From Rhizobium sp. Q54 (GTDB lineage: Bacteria; Pseudomonadota; Alphaproteobacteria; UBA2966; CAIVPW01): a stretch of 49,219 bases of DNA. The stretch is taken from NCBI GenBank assembly GCA_945947575.1, contig CAMEYM010000022.1, forward strand, positions 1-49,219, written 5' to 3'. Position 1 is the stretch's first letter. Every line of letters starts with the position of its first letter. The notes beneath the pieces were generated by a model, which saw only the letters and a list, made by a program, of their open reading frames with translations, had not been told where the DNA came from and ran no database searches. The position numbers were made by a program, and so were the translations under genes. Shown here in pieces: positions 7,688 through 16,332 of this stretch.

Positions 7688-8182
7688 TTAGTCGAGCTTG
7701 TCGACCTCGGCCAGACGCGCCTCGAGATCCGGCAGCATCTTGGCGGCCCACGCCTTCATCTGGGCGTTCTCGCCGTCCTTCGCGTAGTCCTTGAACATGC
7801 CGACGACGTCCTGGTGCGCGTCCTTCTGCACCTTGAGGAAGTCCTTCTCGAGCTCGGCGACATTGGCCTTCATCAGCTCGTCGATCTTCTTCAGCTGGGC
7901 ATTCTCCAGCTGCGCCGGCGTGTATGCCAGGTTGGCGGCCTTCACAGTCGCCTCAAAGTCGGCGCGCGCCTTGGTGTGGTCGGCGACGATCTTGCGGGCC
8001 AGTTCCTTCACGGCCGGACTGACCGCCTTGTCGACGGCGATCTTGGCGTGCTCGACCTCGAAGAGGCTGGCGGCAGCGGTCTTCTTGATGAAGTCCTCCG
8101 TCTTCTCCACGGCGAACGCGGGCGCGCTGACGGCCAAGGCAACCGCGATCACGGCAGCCGAGCTCCAATGACGAAGCATCAT
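7688..8182 (-). CDS. Exported DUF4142 protein (164 aa)
   Basis: A Sec signal peptide (residues 1-24, ending APAFAVE) leads an all-helical mature domain. KTEDFIKKTAAASLFEVEHAK and the KELARKIVADHTKA stretch are characteristic of DUF4142, a ferritin-like periplasmic family of unknown function. Two adjacent ATGs (8182 and 8179) follow AAGGAG. It ends just before an intrinsic terminator, so it is probably monocistronic. Its divergent neighbour encodes a ferritin-like protein. Such pairs are often stress-induced, but no stress promoter was recognised here. Confidence 0.9.
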   Translation of the reverse strand: MMLRHWSSAAVIAVALAVSAPAFAVEKTEDFIKKTAAASLFEVEHAKIAVDKAVSPAVKELARKIVADHTKARADFEATVKAANLAYTPAQLENAQLKKIDELMKANVAELEKDFLKVQKDAHQDVVGMFKDYAKDGENAQMKAWAAKMLPDLEARLAEVDKLD

Positions 8183-8442
8183 GATGTCACTCCTTACTAG
8201 AGGGGATCCTGGCGCCAGCGAAGCACGAGCGCTGCGACTGCGGCATTCGCCTTGTGGATAGAAGCGCAGTGCGTTTGAGGCACCTCGGCGCGCGCAGGGT
8301 GATCCAGAGACGTCATACGCAACGCCTAGGTGGGATACCGCCGTCGCAGCGCTCCGGGGCCGGCGCCGCTAGGTCTTCGGCCTGATTGTCGCGCGACCGG
8401 CCGAACCCTAGCTGTAGCGCAGGGCTTCACTGGAGGAATGAA

Positions 8443-9024
8443 ATGAAAGAGCCGTTCAAGGCCGATATCGAGGCCATTCAGCGCCGCGCTCGCGAGAAGA
8501 TGTCGGACGGTGCCGTCACCGGCGCCTACAAGGCCGACCGCGAGCAGGTGATTGCCGTGCTGAATGACGCGCTGGCGACCGAGATCGTCTGCGTGCTGCG
8601 CTATCGCAATCATCACTTCATGGCGGCGGGCATCAACGCCGAGCCGATTGCCGCCGAGTTCCTCGTGCACTCCAACGAAGAGCAGGGGCATGCGGATCAG
8701 ATCAGCCAGCGCATCACCCAGCTCGGCGGCGTTCCCAATTGGAACCCGGAGGGACTGACGACGCGTTCGCACGCGCAGTACATGAACGGCGAGACCCTCG
8801 GCCAGATGATCCGCGAGAACCTTGTCGCCGAGCGCATCGCCATCGAGACGTACTCGGAGATCGTGCGCTGGCTGGGTGACGACGACACCACGACGCGCCG
8901 CATCATCGAGGGCCTGCTGGCGGTGGAGGAAGAGCACGCCGACGACCTCAAGACCATGCTCGAAGGCCTCCCCGCCGAGGTGGCGACCTTTGCTCCCCGC
9001 CCGAAAGGCACCATGCGCTTGTAG
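8443..9024 (+). CDS. Ferritin-like / bacterioferritin-type protein (193 aa)
   Basis: A four-helix di-iron carboxylate protein. There are paired iron-ligand motifs: E in ALATEIVCVLRY (near residue 45), EExxH in SNEEQGHADQ (near 80), E in ENLVAERIAIETY (near 130) and EExxH in VEEEHADDL (near 166). ATG at 8443 follows GGAGGA. The domain matches the ferritin-like/Dps-related 'bacterioferritin' group rather than classical heme bacterioferritin. A role in iron storage or peroxide defence is inference. It has no signal peptide, so it should be cytosolic, unlike the divergent exported DUF4142 protein. Confidence 0.88.
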   Translation: MKEPFKADIEAIQRRAREKMSDGAVTGAYKADREQVIAVLNDALATEIVCVLRYRNHHFMAAGINAEPIAAEFLVHSNEEQGHADQISQRITQLGGVPNWNPEGLTTRSHAQYMNGETLGQMIRENLVAERIAIETYSEIVRWLGDDDTTTRRIIEGLLAVEEEHADDLKTMLEGLPAEVATFAPRPKGTMRL

Positions 9025-9084
9025 AGCGCCTAACGCGCGACGCGCCTCTGGCCCCGCACGGCGGACGGCGCTATTCCAGCGGGA

Positions 9085-9747
9085 GTGACTGCTCCTCCCG
9101 CCAAGCCCCCCGCCGGCGTGCGCCTGGCGCTCGCCCCAACCGCGCCCGCGCGTGCCCGCGCCGCGTTGCTGATCGACCGCGACGGCACGCTGGTGCACGA
9201 GAGGAACTACCTGCACCGCCTCTCGGAAGTTCGCCTGCAGGCGGGGGCCGCGACATTGGTACGCACCGCCAACGCAGCAGGCGTCGCCGTCGCCGCCGTC
9301 AGCAACCAGTCCGGCATCGACCGGGGCCTGTTCGGCTGGGACGCCTACGACGCGGTCGAGGCCGAGATCGATCGCCGCCTGCGGGCCCGTGGCGCTCGCC
9401 TCGACGCCTGCATCGCCAACGGCTACCACCCCGACCACACCCGCGGCTGGGGCGCTCGCCAGGCCCATTGGCGGAAGCCGGGCCCCGGCATGCTCCTCGT
9501 GATCCTCGATCGCCTGGGGGTGGAGCCCCGGCGCGCCTGGATGGTGGGCGACATGGCCAGCGATGTGGCCGCCGCCAGGGCTGCCGGCCTAGCCGGGGCG
9601 GTGCATGTCGAGACGGGCCATGGCCGCGCCCAGCGCGAGGCCGCGTTGACCGAGGAAAGCCGGGGATTCCGGGTCCTCGGGGCCCGCTCGATCGGCGAAG
9701 CCCAAGCCTTGCTGGCGGCGGAAGGCCTGTTTTCCCGCCGTTCCTAA
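9085..9747 (+). CDS. HAD-IIIA family phosphatase (GmhB/HisB-N-like)
   Basis: A 220-aa HAD hydrolase with motif I LLIDRDGTLV (Asp nucleophile near residue 31), motif II VSNQSGIDRG and motif IV MVGDMASDVAAA. It resembles D,D-heptose 1,7-bisphosphate 7-phosphatase (GmhB) and the histidinol-phosphatase domain. The zinc-binding loop seen in GmhB is reduced to CIANGYHPDHT without the second CxC pair, so the substrate is uncertain. A GTG start at 9085 is used, preceded by GCGGGA. The first 26 residues are Ala/Pro-rich. It ends just before the rpmJ promoter. Confidence 0.82.
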   Translation: MTAPPAKPPAGVRLALAPTAPARARAALLIDRDGTLVHERNYLHRLSEVRLQAGAATLVRTANAAGVAVAAVSNQSGIDRGLFGWDAYDAVEAEIDRRLRARGARLDACIANGYHPDHTRGWGARQAHWRKPGPGMLLVILDRLGVEPRRAWMVGDMASDVAAARAAGLAGAVHVETGHGRAQREAALTEESRGFRVLGARSIGEAQALLAAEGLFSRRS

Positions 9748-9757
9748 GGGACCCGGG

Positions 9758-9786
9758 TTGACTTGGGTACGGGCGGCGGATACATC
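9758..9786 (+). promoter_or_regulatory. Sigma70-type promoter for rpmJ
   Basis: TTGACT (9758-9763), a 17-bp spacer and TACATC (9781-9786), ending 30 bp before the rpmJ start. The -35 and spacing are good; the -10 is moderate. Confidence 0.5.
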
Positions 9787-9816
9787 TCCGCGCCGAACCC
9801 GAGCCGGAAAAGCACC

Positions 9817-9942
9817 ATGAAAGTCGTGAATTCGATCAAGACCCTCAAGACGCGCCACCGCGATTGCCGCGTCGTGCGCCGCAAGGGCCGGGTCTACGTC
9901 ATCAACAAGACCAACCCGCGCTACAAGGTCCGCCAGGGCTAA
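9817..9942 (+). CDS. rpmJ: 50S ribosomal protein L36 (41 aa)
   Basis: A 41-residue highly basic protein beginning [17 protein letters not shown] and ending [11 protein letters not shown]-like ([12 protein letters not shown]). This is the pattern of the zinc-free C- type of L36 common in Alphaproteobacteria, since most of the Cys/His zinc ligands are lost. It sits between its own promoter and an intrinsic terminator, so it is a single-gene unit. L36 binds 23S rRNA near the elongation-factor site. Confidence 0.95.
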   Translation: MKVVNSIKTLKTRHRDCRVVRRKGRVYVINKTNPRYKVRQG

Positions 9943-9965
9943 TCGCCCTTCAGGCTGCGCAATTG

Positions 9966-10000
9966 CGCCGCGAACTTCGGTTCGCGGCGTTGTCGTTTTT
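9966..10000 (+). terminator. Rho-independent terminator of rpmJ
   Basis: A 10-bp stem, CGCCGCGAAC (9966-9975) with GTTCGCGGCG (9980-9989), and a UUCG tetraloop. It is followed by TTGTCGTTTTT, 23 bp after the rpmJ stop. Confidence 0.88.
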
Positions 10001-10052
10001 GTCGCGCGGCAGGCGCGCGGATCAGCGGCAAAGTCCCTGATATTGTGCTCGC

Positions 10053-11540
10053 ATGTTGATGCCCGCAGTGGATGCAGCGGTAGTCGGCCGCCGCGAGGAA
10101 CTCGCGGCGGCGTTGCGATGGATCCTGCCCGCCAATTCGGTGCTGGTGGGGGAGGACGAGAAGCGGCCGTACGAGTCCGACGGCCTGACCGCATACCGGC
10201 AAATGCCGTTGCTGGTCGCGCTCCCCGAGACCACGGAACAAGTCTCCGCCATCCTCAAGGCATGCGCCTCGTTCGGTGCCAAGGTGGTGCCGCGGGGCGC
10301 AGGCACGTCGCTGTCCGGAGGCGCCCTGCCGCTCGGTGACGGTGTCCTGCTCGGCCTCGCTAAGTTCAACCGCATCCTCGACATCGACTATCCGAACCGC
10401 TGCGTCGTCGCCCAGCCGGGCGTCGCGAATCTGGCGATTACGCGCGCCGTCGAAGGGCGCGGCTTCTACTACGCGCCCGACCCTAGCAGTCAAGTGGTGT
10501 GCAGCATCGGCGGCAACGTCGCCGAGAACGCCGGCGGCGTGCATTGCCTGAAGTACGGCATGACGACTAACAACCTGCTCGGTCTAGAGGCGGTGCTGAT
10601 GAGCGGCGAGGTGATCCGCGTCGGCGGCAAGCACCTCGACGCCGGCGGCTACGACATCCTCGGTGTGCTCACCGGCTCCGAAGGGCTGCTGGCCGTGATC
10701 ACAGAAGTGACCGTGCGCATCCTGCGCAAGCCGGAAACGGCGCGCGCGTTGCTAGTTGGCTTCGCCAGCGTCGAGGCGGCCGGCGCGTGCGTCGCCAACA
10801 TCATCGCCGCCGGCGTCATCCCCGGCGGCATGGAGCTGATGGATCGCCCGGCCATTCACGCCGCCGAGGCGTTCACCCATGCGGGCTACCCGCTCGATGC
10901 GGAAGCGATCCTGATCGTCGAGCTCGACGGCCCCGCTGCGGAGGCAGAGGAGTTGGCGCTGCGTGTTGCCGACATCGCCCGCGCTGTCGGCGCCACTTCG
11001 GTGCGCGCCAGCGCCTCCGACGAAGAGCGCCTCAGGTTCTGGAAGGGCCGCAAGGCCGCCTTCCCGGCCGTAGGGCGCATCGCACCCGACTACTACTGCA
11101 TGGATGGCACGATCCCGCGGCGCAAGCTGCCGCAGGTGCTCACCCGCATCGCTGAGTTGTCGAAGCAGTATGGGCTCGGAGTCGCCAATGTGTTCCACGC
11201 CGGTGACGGCAACCTGCATCCGCTGATCCTTTATGACGCTAATCAGCCGGGCGAACTCGATCGCGCCGAGGCGTTCGGCGCCGACATCCTGCGCGAGTGC
11301 GTCGCCGTAGGTGGCGTGCTCACCGGCGAGCACGGCGTCGGCGTGGAGAAGCGCGACCTGATGCCGGAGATGTTCACCGAGGTCGACCTCGCCCAGCAAC
11401 AGCGCCTGAAGTGTGCGTTCGACGCGGACGGCGCTCTCAATCCCGGCAAGGTGTTCCCGACCCTGCACCGGTGCGCCGAGATGGGACGCGTGCACGTCCA
11501 CCGCGGCGAGACTCGGTTCCCGGACGTGCCGAGATTCTGA
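10053..11540 (+). CDS. glcD: Glycolate oxidase subunit GlcD (FAD-linked)
   Basis: A 495-aa flavoprotein. It has the PCMH-type FAD-binding motif VVPRGAGTSLSGG (residues 78-90), the catalytic C-terminal HAGDGNLHP (382-390) and GVLTGEHGVG near 425. With GlcE and GlcF it oxidises glycolate to glyoxylate, passing electrons to the respiratory chain. The ATG at 10053 is used; a second in-frame ATG lies at 10059. The stop overlaps the glcE start, so it leads a glcDEF operon. No GlcC-type regulator or malate synthase gene is in view. Confidence 0.95.
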   Translation: MLMPAVDAAVVGRREELAAALRWILPANSVLVGEDEKRPYESDGLTAYRQMPLLVALPETTEQVSAILKACASFGAKVVPRGAGTSLSGGALPLGDGVLLGLAKFNRILDIDYPNRCVVAQPGVANLAITRAVEGRGFYYAPDPSSQVVCSIGGNVAENAGGVHCLKYGMTTNNLLGLEAVLMSGEVIRVGGKHLDAGGYDILGVLTGSEGLLAVITEVTVRILRKPETARALLVGFASVEAAGACVANIIAAGVIPGGMELMDRPAIHAAEAFTHAGYPLDAEAILIVELDGPAAEAEELALRVADIARAVGATSVRASASDEERLRFWKGRKAAFPAVGRIAPDYYCMDGTIPRRKLPQVLTRIAELSKQYGLGVANVFHAGDGNLHPLILYDANQPGELDRAEAFGADILRECVAVGGVLTGEHGVGVEKRDLMPEMFTEVDLAQQQRLKCAFDADGALNPGKVFPTLHRCAEMGRVHVHRGETRFPDVPRF

Positions 11541-12748
11541 TGTTGCGCCCCACCACGACCCTTGAGCTGCAGGAGGCGATCACCGGCGCCTGGGCCGACG
11601 CCACCACCCTCGAAGTCCGCGCCGGAGGCAGCAAGGCGGCGCTCGGTCGCGATGCGCCCGCCGCGCAGGCGCTCGACCTGACCGCGCTCAGCGGCATCAC
11701 AGATTACGACCCCGCCGAACTCGTGCTGACCGCGCGCGCCGCGACTCCGCTCGCAGAGGTGCGTGCGGTGCTGGCAGAGCGCAACCAGCACCTGGCCTTC
11801 GAGCCGCCCGACTATGCGGCGCTGCTGGCCAGCGAGCGTGCGCCGACGCTCGGCGGCACGCTTGCCGCCAATCTCTCCGGCCCGCGCCGGCTCAGCGCCG
11901 GCGCGGCGCGCGACCATTTCCTTGGCCTGAGCGCGGTGTCCGGGCGCGGCGAGCTGTTCAAGTCCGGTGGCCGCGTCGTCAAGAACGTCACCGGCTACGA
12001 CCTGTCCAAGTTGCTGGCCGGATCGTTCGGCACGCTCGCCGTCTTGGGCGAGGTGACAGTGAAGGTGATGCCGGCGCCGGAGCAAGCCTGCACCGTGTTG
12101 GTTCACGACCAAACCCCGGCGCAGGCTGTTTCCTGGATGACGCGCGTCACCGCCACGCCGATCGATGCCAGCGGCTTGGCCTACCTGCCGGTGCATGCCT
12201 GTGGGCGCAGCGAGGTGCAGGCGGTGCGCGCCGGTGGTACCGCGGTGACCGCGCTGCGCTTGGAGGGCATCGGCGCGTCGGTCGCGGCGCGGTTGCAGGC
12301 TTTGCGGGAGGGTTGGCTCACCGACGCCGGCCACGGATACGAGACGACCGTCTTGGAGCGCGACGAATCGCGCGTTCTGTGGACCGAGATCACGGACTGC
12401 CAGCTCCTGCCGCGCCAGGGCGTCGTCTGGAAGGTTTCGGTACCGCCTGCGCGCGGCGCGGACGTCGTGACCCGCCTGACGGCCTTGCTCGACTGCGACG
12501 TGGTCTTCGACTGGGCGGGCGGTTTGGTTTGGGTCTGCATCCGCGGCGACGCTGCGCGCGAGACTGTGGTGCGCGGCACGATTCGCGACTGTGGCGGCCA
12601 TGCCACCCTGATTCGCGCGTCCGCCACCGAGCGCCGGCGCTGTCCGGTGTTCGAGCCGTTGTCGCCGCCGGTCGCGGCCCTATCTCGCCGCATCAAGGAC
12701 GCGTTCGATCCCGGCGGCATCCTCAATCCGGGGCGCATGTTCGCCTAG
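11540..12748 (+). CDS. glcE: Glycolate oxidase subunit GlcE (FAD-binding)
   Basis: A 402-aa subunit with an FAD-binding PCMH-like domain: VRAGGSKAALGR near residue 27, PTLGGTLAANLSGPRRLSAG near 95 and NVTGYDLSKLLAGSFGTL near 150. It ends with the family's 'FDPGGILNPGRM' signature. It lacks the GlcD C-terminal catalytic domain, as expected of GlcE. The ATG overlaps the glcD stop (TGATG), indicating translational coupling. It functions in the membrane-associated glycolate oxidase complex. Confidence 0.94.
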   Translation: MLRPTTTLELQEAITGAWADATTLEVRAGGSKAALGRDAPAAQALDLTALSGITDYDPAELVLTARAATPLAEVRAVLAERNQHLAFEPPDYAALLASERAPTLGGTLAANLSGPRRLSAGAARDHFLGLSAVSGRGELFKSGGRVVKNVTGYDLSKLLAGSFGTLAVLGEVTVKVMPAPEQACTVLVHDQTPAQAVSWMTRVTATPIDASGLAYLPVHACGRSEVQAVRAGGTAVTALRLEGIGASVAARLQALREGWLTDAGHGYETTVLERDESRVLWTEITDCQLLPRQGVVWKVSVPPARGADVVTRLTALLDCDVVFDWAGGLVWVCIRGDAARETVVRGTIRDCGGHATLIRASATERRRCPVFEPLSPPVAALSRRIKDAFDPGGILNPGRMFA

Positions 12749-12761
12749 CGCCACGACACGC

Positions 12762-14069
12762 ATGCAAACCCACTTCACAGCCACCCAACTCGCCGATCCG
12801 CACCTGCGCGAGGCCGACAGCATCCTGCGCACGTGCGTGCACTGCGGATTCTGCCTGTCGAACTGCCCAACCTATGCGCTGCTCGGCGACGAACGCGACA
12901 GTCCGCGCGGACGCATCTACATCATCAAGGACATGCTCGAGTCGGGCGGGCCTGCACGACCGTCCGCGGTGACCCATGTCGATCGCTGCCTGTCGTGCCT
13001 CGGCTGTCTCACCGCGTGCCCGTCCGGCGTCGATTACATGCACCTGGTAGATCAGGCGCGCACGCACATCGAACAAACCTACCGGCGCCCGCTGCCGGAA
13101 CGTATGTTGCGTCAGATTCTGCTGTGGGTGATTCCGCGGCCGGCGCTGTTTCGGCTTTCTCTGCTGTTGGGCTGGCCCTTCCGCTGGATGTGGCGCGTGG
13201 TGCCGGGACGTCTGGGGCGCATGCTGCAGACGATGCCGGCGAGCTTCGACTCGCCGTCCTCCATCCATGCGCCGCAGGTGTTTGCCGCCGAAGGTCCGCG
13301 GCGGAAGCGCGTTGCTCTGCTCACCGGGTGTGTGCAGACCGTGCTCGGCGCGCGCATCAATGAGGCGACCATTCGCATCCTGCGCCGCCATGGCTGCGAG
13401 GTCGTCGTGGCGCGCGGCGCGGGATGCTGCGGTGCGCTCGCCCAGCACATGGGGCGCGACGCCGAAGCGCAGGACTACGCGCGCGCCAACGTGCGCGCCT
13501 GGCACGACGCCGGCATCGACACGGTCGTGATCAACGCGTCCGGCTGCGGCACTACCGTGAAGGACTATGGGCACCTGCTCGCAGGCGATTCTGCGTTCGC
13601 CGCAATGGCCGAGTCCATTGCGACCAAGACCAAGGACATCACCGAGCTTTTGATTGAGCTCGGCGTGCATCGTGCCGTCTCGCCGCCCAAGGGAATCGAG
13701 ATCGCCTACCACGACTCGTGCTCGCTGCAGCATGGCCAGCGCATCACGCGTCAGCCGCGCGCGCTGCTCGCCAACGCCGGCTTCACCGTGCGCGATGTCG
13801 GCGAGGCCCAATACTGCTGCGGCGCCGCCGGCACCTACAACATACTGCAGCCGGCGATCTCCGACTCGCTCGGGCAGCGCAAGACCGCCAACCTGCTGGC
13901 TACCGGCGCCACGGCGATGGCGTGCGCGAACCTTGGCTGCATGCTGCACCTGAGCCGCTTCAGCGACCTGCCCATGGTGCACACCATCGAGCTGCTGGAT
14001 TGGGCGGGGGGCGGCCCCGTCCCGGCCGCGCTCGCCGGGCTTCACGAATCCGTGCCCGCGGCCTCGTGA
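12762..14069 (+). CDS. glcF: Glycolate oxidase iron-sulfur subunit GlcF
   Basis: A 435-aa protein with two [4Fe-4S] motifs: CVHCGFCLSNCP (residues 25-36) and CLSCLGCLTACP (about 76-87). Two CCG domains follow (GAGCCGALAQ near 223 and YCCGAAGTYN near 352). It transfers electrons from the flavin subunits to the quinone pool. It begins 13 bp after glcE, completing the glcDEF operon. Length and motif spacing are normal for GlcF. Confidence 0.95.
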   Translation: MQTHFTATQLADPHLREADSILRTCVHCGFCLSNCPTYALLGDERDSPRGRIYIIKDMLESGGPARPSAVTHVDRCLSCLGCLTACPSGVDYMHLVDQARTHIEQTYRRPLPERMLRQILLWVIPRPALFRLSLLLGWPFRWMWRVVPGRLGRMLQTMPASFDSPSSIHAPQVFAAEGPRRKRVALLTGCVQTVLGARINEATIRILRRHGCEVVVARGAGCCGALAQHMGRDAEAQDYARANVRAWHDAGIDTVVINASGCGTTVKDYGHLLAGDSAFAAMAESIATKTKDITELLIELGVHRAVSPPKGIEIAYHDSCSLQHGQRITRQPRALLANAGFTVRDVGEAQYCCGAAGTYNILQPAISDSLGQRKTANLLATGATAMACANLGCMLHLSRFSDLPMVHTIELLDWAGGGPVPAALAGLHESVPAAS

Positions 14070-14100
14070 TTCCGGGCGCCGCCGGCGCTATGATCGGCGC

Positions 14101-14652
14101 ATGCGGATCGTCGCACCGGTCCTGATTGCCGCGCTCCTCTGGACCGCCACGCCCGCGCGCGCGGATCAGACCGACCCGCAGATCAACTTCCTCTTCCACC
14201 AATTGGCCGAGGCGCCCGATGCCGCCCAAGCCAGCCGCGCCGAGGCCGGCATCCTGCGGGTGCTTTCGCAATCGGGCAGTCCGACGGCCGATCTCTTGCT
14301 GTCACGCGGCACCGAGGCGATGAACCGCGGCGACTTCGACGCCGCGCTGACGACCCTCACCTCGCTGGTGAAGCTGGCGCCGAGCTTCGCCGAGGCTTGG
14401 AACCGGCGCGCGACGCTGCTCTTCTTGATGGGCAACCTCGAGGCGTCGATCGTCGACATCCACAAGGCGCTCACCCTCGAGCCGCGCCACTTCGGCGCGT
14501 GGTCCGGTCTCGGTCAGATCTACATCATCATGAACCGGCGCGAGGACGCGATCCGCGCGTTCAGCCGGGCCCTGGCCGCACACCCGCGACTAACCGGGGC
14601 GCGCGCCTATCTGGATGCGGTTCGCCGCATGGACGGCGGCCGCGACATCTGA
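14101..14652 (+). CDS. Exported TPR-repeat protein (183 aa)
   Basis: A Sec signal peptide (residues 1-21, ending ARADQ) is followed by about three tetratricopeptide repeats from residue 65 to 160: LLSRGTEAMNRGDFDAALTT, WNRRATLLFLMGNLEASIVD and AWSGLGQIYIIMNRREDAIRAFSR-like units. It is probably a periplasmic scaffolding protein; partners are unknown. It starts 31 bp after glcF and may be co-transcribed with it. Similar one-gene TPR proteins are common in Alphaproteobacteria. Confidence 0.85.
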   Translation: MRIVAPVLIAALLWTATPARADQTDPQINFLFHQLAEAPDAAQASRAEAGILRVLSQSGSPTADLLLSRGTEAMNRGDFDAALTTLTSLVKLAPSFAEAWNRRATLLFLMGNLEASIVDIHKALTLEPRHFGAWSGLGQIYIIMNRREDAIRAFSRALAAHPRLTGARAYLDAVRRMDGGRDI

Positions 14653-14662
14653 CGTCGGGCGC

Positions 14663-14692
14663 TTGACCGGGGGAGGAGCCCCTGTCTATTCT
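14663..14692 (+). promoter_or_regulatory. Promoter of the Rrf2-family regulator
   Basis: TTGACC (14663-14668), an 18-bp spacer and TATTCT (14687-14692). The -10 box is buried in the palindrome described separately, and the expected transcript begins within it, about 20 bp before the start codon. Confidence 0.55.
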
Positions 14693-14716
14693 CTAGTAAA
14701 TCGCTAGGGAAATAGA
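14685..14716 (+). promoter_or_regulatory. Palindromic operator, probable Rrf2 autoregulation site
   Basis: An imperfect dyad: TCTATT (14685-14690) mirrors AATAGA (14711-14716) and inner CTAG (14693-14696) mirrors CTAG (14704-14707), centred near 14700. It is AT-rich in a GC-rich background, covers the -10 box and ends 2 bp before the start codon, as expected for a repressor site. A related TGTCTATT stretch lies at 15234-15241 before the sulfate-binding protein gene. Confidence 0.55.
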
Positions 14717-14718
14717 GA

Positions 14719-15171
14719 ATGCTGACCCAGAAGGCGAAATACGGCCTGAAAGCGCTGCTGATGCTGGCGCAACAGGAGCAGGGCGAGTTCACCCTCGTCG
14801 CCGAGATCGCCGAGCGCCAGAAGCTGCCACGCAAGTACCTGGAGCTCATCCTCCTGGAGCTGCGCAAGCAGGGCTTCCTCCACAGCCAGCGCGGTAAACA
14901 CGGCGGTTTTCGCCTCGCCAAGCCAGCCGATCAGATCACCTTCGGCCAGATCATCCGTGTCCTCGATGGCCCGCTTGCGCCGTTCCCGTGTGCCAGCCTT
15001 ACCGGCTACCGCAAGTGTGAGGACTGTACCGACGAGCAGGTGTGTGCGGTCCGCAAGCAAATGCGGCGCGTCCGCGATGCGATGGCGGCAATCCTGGACT
15101 CCACGACCCTCGCCGAGGCGGCCGCCCAGGGTGTCGCAGCCGATCCTGCCGCCGAACCGGCGCTGGCCTAG
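14719..15171 (+). CDS. Rrf2-family transcriptional regulator (150 aa)
   Basis: A winged-helix regulator beginning [16 protein letters not shown] with the Rrf2 recognition region [20 protein letters not shown]. Near residues 93-112 it carries four cysteines spaced C-X8-C-X2-C-X5-C ([20 protein letters not shown]), which could hold an Fe-S cluster or sense thiols. It is unlike IscR's exact C-X5-C-X5-C spacing, so I do not call it iscR. Directly downstream are sulfate-import genes, suggesting control of sulfur assimilation. An operator palindrome overlaps its own promoter. Confidence 0.9.
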   Translation: MLTQKAKYGLKALLMLAQQEQGEFTLVAEIAERQKLPRKYLELILLELRKQGFLHSQRGKHGGFRLAKPADQITFGQIIRVLDGPLAPFPCASLTGYRKCEDCTDEQVCAVRKQMRRVRDAMAAILDSTTLAEAAAQGVAADPAAEPALA

Positions 15172-15289
15172 CTCGGGCGCTCCAGAAGTAGCCTCGTTGG
15201 GCCGCGACGCGGCGGGACGGCTACGTTTTGGTTTGTCTATTATTTTGATTAGCATATCCGTCAACTTGGCAGTAGACAGGGGCAGCAAA

Positions 15290-16327
15290 ATGAAGCGCAA
15301 TACGAGCATGGGAGGTCGGATCCGCAATTGGGTCGCCGCGGCGATCGTTGCGCTGAGCGCGGCTGCACCTGGCGTCGCGGCCTCGCAGACGCTGCTCAAC
15401 GTCTCCTACGATCCGACCCGCGAGCTTTACGAAGCCATCAACGCCGCGTTCGTCGCCGACTGGAAGGCCAAGACCGGCCAGACCATTCGCGTTAACCAGG
15501 CCCACGGCGGCTCGGGCGCGCAGGCGCGGGCGGTAATCGACGGCCTCAATGCCGACGTCGTCACCCTGGCGTTGGCCTACGACATCGACGCTATCGCCGC
15601 GCGCGGGCTCATTCCCGCCGATTGGCAGAAGCGCCTGCCCAACAACAGCGCCCCCTATACCTCGACCATCGTGTTCCTGGTGAAGAAGGGAAACCCGAAA
15701 GGCATCAAGGACTGGAACGACCTGGTCAAGGCCGGCGTCCAGGTCATCACACCCAACCCAAAGACGTCGGGCGGCGCCCGCTGGAACTATCTGGCGGCGT
15801 GGGCCTACGCGTCCAAGCAGCCCGGCGCGACCGAGGCGACGACCAAGACCTTTGTTCAAAGCCTGTTCAAGAACGTCCCGGTGCTCGATACCGGCGCGCG
15901 CGGCTCGACCGTCACCTTCGCCCAACGCGGCATCGGCGACGTCCTCCTGGCGTGGGAGAACGAGGCGTTCCTCGCGATCAATGAATTCGGCCGCGACAAG
16001 TTCGAGATCGTGGTGCCGTCGATGAGCATCCTGGCCGAGCCGCCCATCGCCATCATCGACCGCAACGTCGATCGCAAGCGCACGCGCGCCGTCGCCGAGG
16101 GGTACCTCAACTTTCTCTACACGCCCGCCGCGCAGGCGATCATCGCCGCCAACCACTACCGCCCGCGCTTTCCGGAGCACGCGAAGCCGGCCGACGTCGC
16201 GCAGTTCCCGAAGGTGGAACTGGTCACCATCGACGGCCAATTCGGCGGCTGGGCCAAAGCCCAGTCCACGCATTTCGCCGACGGCGGCGTCTTCGATCAG
16301 ATCTATACGCCCGGCGGCGTTCGCTAA
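15290..16327 (+). CDS. sbp: Sulfate/thiosulfate ABC transporter substrate-binding protein
   Basis: A 345-aa periplasmic protein with a Sec signal (about residues 1-33). The Sbp/CysP fold signatures are [49 protein letters not shown] and [16 protein letters not shown]. It delivers sulfate or thiosulfate to CysTW. ATG at 15290 is used; an in-frame ATG at 15308 (MGGRIRN...) would also leave a good signal. It is the first gene of a sbp-cysT-cysW-cysA cluster, 119 bp after the regulator. The specificity between sulfate and thiosulfate cannot be read from sequence. Confidence 0.95.
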   Translation: MKRNTSMGGRIRNWVAAAIVALSAAAPGVAASQTLLNVSYDPTRELYEAINAAFVADWKAKTGQTIRVNQAHGGSGAQARAVIDGLNADVVTLALAYDIDAIAARGLIPADWQKRLPNNSAPYTSTIVFLVKKGNPKGIKDWNDLVKAGVQVITPNPKTSGGARWNYLAAWAYASKQPGATEATTKTFVQSLFKNVPVLDTGARGSTVTFAQRGIGDVLLAWENEAFLAINEFGRDKFEIVVPSMSILAEPPIAIIDRNVDRKRTRAVAEGYLNFLYTPAAQAIIAANHYRPRFPEHAKPADVAQFPKVELVTIDGQFGGWAKAQSTHFADGGVFDQIYTPGGVR

Positions 16328-16332
16328 CCGTC

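Noticed and set aside
15172-15289. SAM-II or other riboswitch before the sulfate-binding protein gene
   Set aside because: No recognisable pseudoknot or conserved core; the AT-rich stretch is better explained as promoter and operator.
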